A stretch of 28,335 bases of DNA. Source: JBAYJM01 sp964350585 (GTDB lineage Bacteria; Patescibacteriota; Patescibacteriia; 2-01-FULL-39-33). The position numbers were made by a program, and so were the translations under genes. This document shows positions 21,181 through 28,335 of the stretch, one piece after another; the stretch's first letter is position 1, and the number at the start of each line of letters is the position of its first letter. The notes beneath the pieces were generated by a model. The model was not told the origin of the DNA, did no database searches, and saw only the letters and a list, made by a program, of their open reading frames with translations. Location of the stretch: the NCBI GenBank assembly GCA_964350585.1, contig CAYGKC010000014.1, positions 1 to 28,335 on the forward strand, in the 5' to 3' direction.

Positions 21181-23382
21181 TTATACAATATAATAGAATC
21201 GCACTTTAATTGGCTCCTTAAAACCGTTAGCGCTATTAATTGAATAATACCTTATTGTTCCTGTTTTTTCAATTTTTACAGAAGTTCCCGGTTTATAGAA
21301 ATGATAAGAAGGACAAACTGCACCAATACAATAATAACTATTTACAGGTTGATTTGAAGAAAACTTTACAAATATAGGTCCTTTATAAATGCCACTATTA
21401 TGAGAAACATCAGTATTTAAATAGGTCAGTGACTTTTTAATTGTATAACTATTTATTTTTGTAGCCTCTTTATTATTTCCATTCAAATCAGTTGAATAAT
21501 ACTTTATTAGGGAAGATTTATTTATCGTAATCTCAGAGTTAGAAATATATTTAATATATTTTTTGCATGATGCACCAATACAATAATAAGTATTTCCCGG
21601 AATATTCGTAGTAAATTTTATCTTTACCGGGCCATAATATACTCCGCTCTTAGGACTAATTGTAGTTATAATTTTATTAACTTCGATTGGATCTATTGGT
21701 TCAATTGGATCAATTGGCTCTACTGGAGGTTTAATCGGATCAGTAGGATTTGGAGTTGGTGTTACCGATGTTGCGCTTTTATATTTCGTTGCCGCATCCA
21801 TCACAGCAGCATATTTTGGCGCATTATCCCTTGTTTGATTTAAATTCTCCAATATGCCCCAATACCCGTATCTTGATGGCTGATAAACATAATTAAATAT
21901 AGTAAATACATCTCCGCCATTACTATACCAAGCATCTAAATATGTTTTGTACATATCATACATTCTTCTATCCCTGTTGGCGGCAACAAACGTGTTATGT
22001 ACGTTGGAATTTTGACTTGTATTTAAAAGGTGCTGTCCGCCTTCATAAGCTACGAGCTTTAAACCCCAGTTTTTTGCCCTTGTAAAATTACCCTTCATTG
22101 TTTCTATCGCATAAGGCAATTCTTTATATTGAAGTTCATTTAATATATCACTAGTGGTTTTATTCGCATAAGAGCCAACATTTCCATCACTGACATGAAG
22201 GCCGAAATATGGCGCTATTGCTAGAGAATCAATGCCGTGATTTGTACCGCATGGCGCTTGACTCCAAAGAGAACAGCCATGAGCCAAATCAGCTACTCCA
22301 TAATTAACACCTTGAGATCCTAAAACACAATCTACTCTACTTTTTTGATCTGCAAAAGTGTCCTTAACAATTTTACAAGTTTGCGCAGTTCTCATTCCAT
22401 AATAACTCATCGCCTTGCTAAAATTACTTTCTGATGATGCAGAAAACATTTGCGTTGCCTTATTTGTCACCCATCCGTTTTGAGCAAAAATACCGTTCCA
22501 AACTTCATTAGAATACTCAACATATACTTTTAAGTTGGGATTCAGTCTCTGCTTAACTAGATTTGCAAGATTTCTAACATAATCATCAGTTGCCATATGA
22601 GGAATATTAATCCAAGCATCTTTATTGGCGGCATTAGCTAAGTCAATGACATATTCCCAAGCCATTCCTTTAGAATTATTTTGTGTTGAATATGTCGGAG
22701 ACGTTCTATCAGACCAATTTATTGTGGGATTATTATTCGTCCTTGTTGTATCCATAAATCTTAAAACTCCGGCATCACCCATTTTATCTAAAAATGGCTT
22801 ATAAAATACCTGAGTCTTATAAGTACTTTCATAACCGGGCAAGATTATCCTAATATTCCTTGCATAATTATTGGGATTTGTTTTAACAAGGTTAATTCCA
22901 AAATTTGTAGTGTTATCTACATTGATAACATCCTTTCCGGGCACGGATGCTGAAAAATCCTTAGTCGCTCCAACATAAGTAAATTCTCCTTCGCCATCAT
23001 AGAATACAGTGTATTTTCCTCCTGGAAATGATCCCGCCGGCAAATCCCAAAATACTAGTTTCCTTCCAATCTGATCCTGTTGTAAAGATTTTATCCATCC
23101 ATTTTGATCCATATCAAAAGATCTTTTATCATCCCACTCCCATGTTTTGCCAGAAATCCATTCTCTAGATCGCTTCATAGCATCTGTGAAAATTATTTCT
23201 GTAGAATAATCATTCACCTCCCCGATATTTAAACCAACAGGAGACTTGCCTTGAGTTGGCGAATATGCATTTGCCTCTAAAGAGGAAAATAGAGGAAAAA
23301 TGAATGAAAGGGTTAATAACAAAGATATAGATATCTTTAAGGTGCCGCTACTTGACTTTTTTGAATAATATTGTTCTTTCAT
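21181..23382 (-). CDS. secreted glycoside-hydrolase-like protein with two C-terminal chitobiase-type Ig domains
   Basis: A 733-residue exported protein. Signal peptide with cleavage after ANA (residue 39). Residues about 45-535 look like a (beta/alpha)8 carbohydrate-active domain: VYVEYSNEVWNG places an Asn-Glu pair at 292-293 as in clan GH-A acid/bases, and LVAYEGGQ offers Glu447 as nucleophile. A Pro/Thr linker with PIDPIE repeats (541-568) follows, then two similar ~80-residue beta domains (571-650 and 651-733), each with SG.Y.GP..VKF and YYCIGA.C, of the chitobiase/beta-hexosaminidase C-terminal (Ig-like) type. No sorting or anchor sequence is seen, so it is probably released or glycan-bound. 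Hydrolase activity is inferred from two motifs only. tgt starts 7 bases downstream. Confidence 0.82.
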   Translation of the reverse strand: MKEQYYSKKSSSGTLKISISLLLTLSFIFPLFSSLEANAYSPTQGKSPVGLNIGEVNDYSTEIIFTDAMKRSREWISGKTWEWDDKRSFDMDQNGWIKSLQQDQIGRKLVFWDLPAGSFPGGKYTVFYDGEGEFTYVGATKDFSASVPGKDVINVDNTTNFGINLVKTNPNNYARNIRIILPGYESTYKTQVFYKPFLDKMGDAGVLRFMDTTRTNNNPTINWSDRTSPTYSTQNNSKGMAWEYVIDLANAANKDAWINIPHMATDDYVRNLANLVKQRLNPNLKVYVEYSNEVWNGIFAQNGWVTNKATQMFSASSESNFSKAMSYYGMRTAQTCKIVKDTFADQKSRVDCVLGSQGVNYGVADLAHGCSLWSQAPCGTNHGIDSLAIAPYFGLHVSDGNVGSYANKTTSDILNELQYKELPYAIETMKGNFTRAKNWGLKLVAYEGGQHLLNTSQNSNVHNTFVAANRDRRMYDMYKTYLDAWYSNGGDVFTIFNYVYQPSRYGYWGILENLNQTRDNAPKYAAVMDAATKYKSATSVTPTPNPTDPIKPPVEPIDPIEPIDPIEVNKIITTISPKSGVYYGPVKIKFTTNIPGNTYYCIGASCKKYIKYISNSEITINKSSLIKYYSTDLNGNNKEATKINSYTIKKSLTYLNTDVSHNSGIYKGPIFVKFSSNQPVNSYYCIGAVCPSYHFYKPGTSVKIEKTGTIRYYSINSANGFKEPIKVRFYYIV

Positions 23383-23463
23383 CTTTTTAAAATTATTTTT
23401 AATATATATTAATAATTAATAAAGATTAATTTCAGATTAAGTTATAAAAATTAAATCAAGAGC

Positions 23464-23491
23464 ATTATAACAGACAAAAATAACAAAGCAA
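23464..23491 (-). promoter_or_regulatory. promoter of the glycoside-hydrolase-like gene and tgt
   Basis: TTGCTT (23491-23486), 16-bp spacer, TATAAT (23469-23464) on the minus strand, preceded by TGT (extended -10). Predicts a leader of about 75 nt before ATG 23382. Confidence 0.7.
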
Positions 23492-23570
23492 GTTTTTTTT
23501 AAAAAAAATTTTTTAAATATTTAATATATTATTAATTTTAGTTAATTATTATTACCTTTAAATAAAAAAA

Positions 23571-23594
23571 CTCCGTCGCTAATAAACGACAGAG
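23571..23594 (-). terminator. intrinsic terminator after the DUF11-like gene
   Basis: On the minus strand CTCTGTCG pairs with CGACGGAG (8 bp, one T-G) followed by TTTTTTT; 24 bases past the stop at 23618. The remaining 23383-23570 stretch holds the promoter above and AT-rich sequence without a gene. Confidence 0.9.
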
Positions 23595-23617
23595 AAATTT
23601 TTAGTTGTTTAATTTTT

Positions 23618-25576
23618 TTATTCTACAATTCCACTTGTCTTTCCAAGAATTGGATCGTTTAAGGCTGTTGTTATCGCTTTTACTGTTTTAGAAATATCCA
23701 AACCAGTTGTAATATCTTTAGCTTTAAGCTTAATTTCAGGAATAAGAACCAAAACCTTGCCAACATCTCCAATAGCAGGAGTAATAGACAAATTAAAATT
23801 AGCTTGCGCACCGTTTGCTGATTTTGGCAATCTGGAAATAGTCCAAGAAATTTTTCTAGTCTTAGAATTATAAATCAAATTTCCTGTGTCATGATTTTGT
23901 TTAGCATCCCAAGTCACATTGGCTGGTAAAATGCAAGACACTTCAATATCTTGTGTATCATGCAAATTATTAGTAAGAGATACTAAAACATTATAAGCTG
24001 AAGTTTGACCTGATTCAGGCGTAATCGATCCTGACCCAAGCGGAATATTATTATTATCATAATACCTAGCTTTAACCTCAACACCCAAATCAGTACTAAT
24101 GGAATTTACGATAGTTTTTGTCTTTGCCAAAACTTCAATATTTTCAGAGTTGATCCTTTTCCCTTTTGCTTCTGCTGAACTTTCAACACTAAACTTTGAA
24201 ATAGTTTCTTGATTAATAACTGAAGAATCTTTTACTCTAATTTGAAAATTTATATTTGCCTCTTCTCCTGGCGATAATTTTAGTAGTTTTGGCAGTTGTT
24301 TTCCAGTCCAAGATATAAAGTTTCCATTTCTTATTCCTCCATTTTCATCATTCAAAGAACTTAGGTCTATGATTTGTGAATCCAGATTAGCTTTTATTTC
24401 TATATTTTTTAGTTCTTCTTGTCCTGTATTTTTAAAATTTAATGAATAAATTAATAAATCATTGAAAGCAACTGTCTGATCTTCTGCTGAGCCGTTAATA
24501 ATCATTTTCAAATCCAGCTGATCTCTAACAACCGTAGTAGTGATTGATTTCTCAGCTTGAAGGATATATTCGCCATCGTGTTCAAAGTTAGCCTTTACTA
24601 TTAATTCGCTGTTGCCTGAACTTTTAACATCTGAATAAATACCTTTAATATTAATTATTTTGTCTGTACTTGTATTTGATTTTGTACTTGTGCCAACATT
24701 TCGTGTTGGAAGTTTTGATATTGTCCAAACATTATTTGTTCCCCCATCGGTTGCCTGATCTGAAGATTTGTAAACAAACCCTTCAGGATAAACAACAGTA
24801 ATTTGTAATTTTGATAAATCTGTTTCACCAATATTTGCAATTTTTACTGAGTAATCTATAACTTGATTTGCTAATATTTTTTCTGGAGCAGAAATTGAGA
24901 TTTCAATATCAGAAGAAGAAATTAAAGCATCTAGGTAAGATTCCTTCTGATAACTGGCATTAACATTTGCAGGCTTAAAATCCATAACTGCTTTAAATGT
25001 TTGAGTGCTGTTAATCGGAGCTCTAATTTTTCCGCTAAATTCTAATCTTTCTTCCTCTCCCGACTTTAAAGAGCCAATTTTCCATAAATTCTTTTTTTCA
25101 CCCATAGCTTTAGGTGAAGTAGAAACCATTTCAAACCCGTCCGGATAAGTTAAATCAATAGTTAAATTATACAAATCTACTTTTTCTTTATTGGAAATTA
25201 TAATTGAATAGTTTTCAGTTTCCCCTGATGAGATATCAATTGGTGATTCAATTTTTAAAACAATATTCTTATTTGTAAAGGTGCTGTCGGAATTCAAATT
25301 GCTAAAAAACCAAAAACCCACAGCAGCAACAGCTAAAAGAAAAATTAAAACAACAATCAAAGCATAAAGTACTGTTTTCCAAAATGGCCTTTGCATATTG
25401 TCCAACTTAGTCAAATCTGGAATTTTTCCATCATTATCAGTATACACATCGACTAAATTCTTTTGAATTAAATTATTTCTTTTTCTCTTTAAAAAACTAA
25501 AATTGCCTTTTTTATCATGTAATTGTTTGTCTTTTTCTAAATCATCACTTCGACCATGTAAATTTGTTTTATGCAT
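23618..25576 (-). CDS. membrane-anchored protein with repeated DUF11/Ig-like domains
   Basis: A 652-residue protein taking ATG 25576 as start, 17 bases past the stop of the upstream DUF4012 gene; an in-frame TTG 39 bases earlier would overlap that gene. A basic cytosolic N-terminus (about 1-65) is followed by one transmembrane helix (68-92) and a long outside part of at least four beta-sandwich units of the DUF11/CARDB type, each with recurring 'YSI.I.N.....L.NL.I...YP.GF' and 'N.W.I..L..GEE..' patterns. The C-terminus (KTSGIVE) lacks a sorting signal. Probably a cell-surface scaffold or adhesive stalk. No Shine-Dalgarno is seen; it ends at a strong terminator and is the second gene of a two-gene operon with the DUF4012 gene. 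Confidence 0.82.
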   Translation of the reverse strand: MHKTNLHGRSDDLEKDKQLHDKKGNFSFLKRKRNNLIQKNLVDVYTDNDGKIPDLTKLDNMQRPFWKTVLYALIVVLIFLLAVAAVGFWFFSNLNSDSTFTNKNIVLKIESPIDISSGETENYSIIISNKEKVDLYNLTIDLTYPDGFEMVSTSPKAMGEKKNLWKIGSLKSGEEERLEFSGKIRAPINSTQTFKAVMDFKPANVNASYQKESYLDALISSSDIEISISAPEKILANQVIDYSVKIANIGETDLSKLQITVVYPEGFVYKSSDQATDGGTNNVWTISKLPTRNVGTSTKSNTSTDKIINIKGIYSDVKSSGNSELIVKANFEHDGEYILQAEKSITTTVVRDQLDLKMIINGSAEDQTVAFNDLLIYSLNFKNTGQEELKNIEIKANLDSQIIDLSSLNDENGGIRNGNFISWTGKQLPKLLKLSPGEEANINFQIRVKDSSVINQETISKFSVESSAEAKGKRINSENIEVLAKTKTIVNSISTDLGVEVKARYYDNNNIPLGSGSITPESGQTSAYNVLVSLTNNLHDTQDIEVSCILPANVTWDAKQNHDTGNLIYNSKTRKISWTISRLPKSANGAQANFNLSITPAIGDVGKVLVLIPEIKLKAKDITTGLDISKTVKAITTALNDPILGKTSGIVE

Positions 25577-25593
25577 AATTATATTTATTTTTG

Positions 25594-28311
25594 TTATCTT
25601 GTGAAGTTTATCCAAAATAATTTATCTCCGTCAAGTGCGCCAGTATAACTTAAAACACCATTATTTGATTCTACACCAGAATAATCTTTTGCATTCCAAT
25701 TTTTTGGGTAAAGAATTTCGGTTGAAAAATTTGCGCTATTCAAACCCGACTGCTTCTGAAGTAGGAGCACATATTTATTAACATCTTCTGGGCTTAGTTT
25801 AAAAGGTAACTTATATTTAATTACTGATTCCTTTTTCTTACCCGGCGACAATGTCACCCAATTACCAAATACAGAGTATTCGCCTTCGTCGTAAATAACA
25901 GTTTGAGATTTTATATCAGTATCTGCAATCGATTCATTGGCAATTATTTCATAATCATTTAAAAATTCATCAAATTTTTTAAATTCTTTATTCATTGGAG
26001 GATTAAATCCTTGTGCGCTAATTATTTCGCTACCTTTTGGAACATAAAACCTTACATACTCTCTATTTGATTTATTTGTGAAATAATTATCTAACGGGCC
26101 TATATGTGAGCGTTCAAGCAATACAGTATTTATTACTGTCCCATCTTCATAAATTTCTGCTTTATGAAAAATATTTTGTTTAATAGCTGCATCAGTTTTA
26201 CCTCCGCCGATATTCGTATAAACAACTCCTAAATAATCCAGAGGAGAATTTTTTTGACTACCATCCCAATTATTTTGAGCAACTATTTTTTGTAAATCCT
26301 CATCTTTTAAATAAATTTGAATATCTTTAGAATATAATCCCTTTAACAATGCCGTTGCTAAATCTGGGACTTTTTTGGCTTCAATATCAAATATCTTTTT
26401 TATTATTACAGGGGCTAATTCGGATAATATTTTTTTAGGTTTATTTTTTTCTTCAGCTTCAAGCTCAATGCTTTTTTGAAGCTCCAACTCAAAATTTTCT
26501 GAATTAATTTCCTTACCGAAACTCTCCATATTTATCGGACCTATTACTTTCAATATTTCGCCAAGCCATGTCGAATTAATTGCTATGAGACCATCAACGG
26601 TCGGGCCACCGCTTCGGTTATAAAAGCCGATAGTGTTTTTTGCAGATTTGGGAAAGTCAGGCCACCAATTAGCATCTTGAATTTGCCATTTTGGGTTTAT
26701 AACTGAAAGTGGTTTTGGACTTTTCCACAAATCTTTTGCGTTGATATTTATATCATAGATACCGCCTTCAGGAAGGGTAATACTTGATATTTTCCCGGAT
26801 TTCACATCAATCAAAGCAAAGCTTCCCATAAAGCCGCCAGTCGCTCTTAATTCGTTATCATTTTGGAAAATAACTAAGTATCTCTTATAATCGTTATCAG
26901 CCAATAGTTCTAAAAAAAGTGAAAACAAACTTTTTACTTTTTGTATAGCTAAAATTGATGTTGGAATATAAGTTTGAAGGTCTGCAAACTCCTCTTTCTT
27001 ATTTTCCGGAATATCTGAAAAATCAATATTTTTAATATTTTTTTCTGCAATTTTTAAATTATATTGGACTTCACTGAGCTGCTTATCAAAATATTTTAAC
27101 TTATTTGTTAAAGGTTCATTTTTTTCCGAGGTAATTCTTTTCAAACCGTCTGTGAGATGTTTTCCCGCAAAAGAAATTCTTTTGCCTATCTCCAAAACAC
27201 CCGTAGCGCTTTTGTATTGGTTTTTAAAAGGCAAAATTTGCAATATTTTTAAATAAAAGTACTTTAAATGAGCAAATTTACCTTGAGCCTCTATAAATGA
27301 ATCGCCGGCTTTTGTAAAATTTATAGCAGCTTCATCGAGGTTAAAAACAATAAAATCTTCTTTGGCTTTAGTCAGTTCTCCAATAGCCATCTCAACTTCT
27401 CCCAATACTTGTCCCTTTATTTCCATCACGCCTTTGTAAAAGTCAAAAAGATAAAAAGGAATTATAAATAATAAGCAAAAACAGGCAAAAGCAATCACAC
27501 CACGAACACGCAATAACATTGGTGAATATGAATAATTTTCATTTGAGCTTTTCTTTATTCTTTTCTCTATTTTTTTTGTATTCTTAATTTTGGGTATTTT
27601 CTCTACTAAATTTTCTTTTGGCTTATCGACTATAAGAGGAATAGCTTGGACAGATCCATACATATTAATTTCCTCATCTTTAGAGAAGAAATAATTACTT
27701 TTTATTTTAAAAATACCGATACTTATTGAAATAATTTTAATTAAATCGAAAATTTTATGCCATAAATAGACAAATGGCATAACTAAAGACAGCCCTTTAA
27801 GCGGAGTAACCTTGGTATTTTCTGCTTGGATAAAAGGAGTAAATTTTGTTTGATTTTTCTTTCTGGATTTCTTAAAAAACTTAAGTATTTCACTGTTTTC
27901 TAAAATGAAAAAATCAAAAACTTTCAATTTACTTAACAATTTTCCGCCCGGAAGATCTTCATATTGCAATTGTTTAATGACTTCTTTTGGAAGAGTTTTT
28001 TCAATAGATTTAAACTGTGCCAAATTCAAAATATGAGGCGAAGAGTAAAAGTCCAAAGGAGAACTGGCAACATTTATTGCTAAGTCATTTTTTTTCTTGG
28101 GCAAAAGAAGTACTTTATTTGATGAGCTATTATCAAAAAAAAGAAGATCAGCCTGCTTTTTTGCAAGTATTTTTTTTATTTCTTTTGGCAGAACAGCCTT
28201 ATTTTTTCCTATTTTCTTCTCTTTTAAAAGTGTTCTTGAGGAAGTTTTAACTGATGCTTTTTTATTTGGCTTTTTTCTACCTGAATTCTTTACTATTTTT
28301 TTATTTGCCAC
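25594..28311 (-). CDS. DUF4012-family membrane protein
   Basis: A 905-residue protein starting at GTG 28311 (no ATG fits nearby; the window ends 24 bases further on). The N-terminal ~265 residues are strongly basic and low-complexity (KKPNKK, KSSRT-like runs), predicted cytosolic; a transmembrane helix lies at 269-291; residues 300-470 are helical, and the DUF4012 core begins near 475 with YLVIFQNDNELRATGGFMGS (478-497) and GGIYDIN, running to the C-terminus (FWINFTR). DUF4012 is frequent in Patescibacteria, Chloroflexi and Actinobacteria and resembles LytR-CpsA-Psr-associated surface proteins, but its role is not established. It overlaps the possible longer frame of the next gene and is paired with it. 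Confidence 0.9.
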   Translation of the reverse strand: MANKKIVKNSGRKKPNKKASVKTSSRTLLKEKKIGKNKAVLPKEIKKILAKKQADLLFFDNSSSNKVLLLPKKKNDLAINVASSPLDFYSSPHILNLAQFKSIEKTLPKEVIKQLQYEDLPGGKLLSKLKVFDFFILENSEILKFFKKSRKKNQTKFTPFIQAENTKVTPLKGLSLVMPFVYLWHKIFDLIKIISISIGIFKIKSNYFFSKDEEINMYGSVQAIPLIVDKPKENLVEKIPKIKNTKKIEKRIKKSSNENYSYSPMLLRVRGVIAFACFCLLFIIPFYLFDFYKGVMEIKGQVLGEVEMAIGELTKAKEDFIVFNLDEAAINFTKAGDSFIEAQGKFAHLKYFYLKILQILPFKNQYKSATGVLEIGKRISFAGKHLTDGLKRITSEKNEPLTNKLKYFDKQLSEVQYNLKIAEKNIKNIDFSDIPENKKEEFADLQTYIPTSILAIQKVKSLFSLFLELLADNDYKRYLVIFQNDNELRATGGFMGSFALIDVKSGKISSITLPEGGIYDININAKDLWKSPKPLSVINPKWQIQDANWWPDFPKSAKNTIGFYNRSGGPTVDGLIAINSTWLGEILKVIGPINMESFGKEINSENFELELQKSIELEAEEKNKPKKILSELAPVIIKKIFDIEAKKVPDLATALLKGLYSKDIQIYLKDEDLQKIVAQNNWDGSQKNSPLDYLGVVYTNIGGGKTDAAIKQNIFHKAEIYEDGTVINTVLLERSHIGPLDNYFTNKSNREYVRFYVPKGSEIISAQGFNPPMNKEFKKFDEFLNDYEIIANESIADTDIKSQTVIYDEGEYSVFGNWVTLSPGKKKESVIKYKLPFKLSPEDVNKYVLLLQKQSGLNSANFSTEILYPKNWNAKDYSGVESNNGVLSYTGALDGDKLFWINFTR

Positions 28312-28335
28312 CTAAATTTGCAATAATATTAATAT

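Noticed and set aside
21680..21725. Tandem DNA repeat
   Set aside because: The repeated GGATCAATTGG-like units encode the PIDPIE linker of the secreted enzyme and are ordinary linker expansion, not a separate element.
1..28335. Alternative genetic code (UGA as glycine)
   Set aside because: UGA ends the PfkB-family kinase and the 333-aa protein at sensible lengths, and no gene needs UGA read-through.
1..28335. CRISPR array, tRNA, rRNA, insertion sequence or prophage
   Set aside because: No regularly spaced repeats, cloverleaf, transposase or phage structural genes were found on either strand.

Overview
The window looks like chromosomal DNA from a Patescibacteria/CPR-type bacterium, probably of the Parcubacteria lineage. 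The evidence is an AT-rich background (about one third G+C by eye), a DUF4012 surface protein, a secreted protein with the repeat type common on CPR cell surfaces, very tight gene packing, and mostly absent Shine-Dalgarno (SD) sequences on housekeeping genes. UGA is used as a stop (PfkB-family kinase, 333-aa protein), so this is not the recoded Gracilibacteria/Absconditabacteria code. No rRNA, tRNA, CRISPR array, transposase or phage gene was seen. A run of exactly 100 N (9453-9552) interrupts glmS and marks a scaffold join.

Layout. 43-2763 (+): an alpha/beta hydrolase and a CPA2-type cation/proton antiporter with a TrkA-N domain. 2764-8083 (-): uvrB with its own promoter and a palindromic operator candidate, an acyltransferase-3 membrane protein, and a tightly packed polysaccharide deacetylase-uvsE-MazG-like-sORF operon. 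8196-10034 (-): glmS behind a ~130-nt structured leader with a possible leader peptide. 10116-12397 (-): a 106-aa orphan, an AlkD-like DNA glycosylase, and a 333-aa signal-peptide/coiled-coil/membrane protein. 12557-15374 (-): a CPR-type surface-repeat protein and a G+C-richer beta-helix lipoprotein with elaborate RNA structures at both ends. 15434-15670: a cluster of short palindromic repeats. 15683-19429 (-): pyruvate phosphate dikinase and a PfkB-family sugar kinase. 19466-20048 (-): a three-gene operon of tiny proteins, two with paired cysteines. 20082-23382 (-): tgt and a secreted glycoside-hydrolase-like protein. 23618-28311 (-): a Ig/DUF11-like surface protein coupled to a DUF4012 protein.

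How it fits together. DNA maintenance is well represented (UvrB, UvsE, AlkD and a nucleotide pyrophosphohydrolase within 9 kb). Envelope biogenesis is the other theme (GlmS, deacetylase, acyltransferase, glycoside hydrolase, DUF4012/DUF11 proteins, lipoprotein). PPDK and the PfkB kinase are carbon/energy enzymes.

The most unusual signals are these. (i) Four compositionally distinct orphan cassettes (10065-10497, 11248-12397, 13542-15374, 19466-20048) carry strong SDs and their own terminators, and three have identifiable promoters, two of them perfect TTGACA-17-TATAAT. The surrounding genes lack SDs and often have a -10 element 5-8 nt from the start codon, suggesting leaderless mRNAs. (ii) The queuine tRNA-ribosyltransferase has lost all four zinc ligands. 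(iii) UvrB lacks its UVR tail. (iv) glmS and the lipoprotein gene both have attenuator-like leaders.
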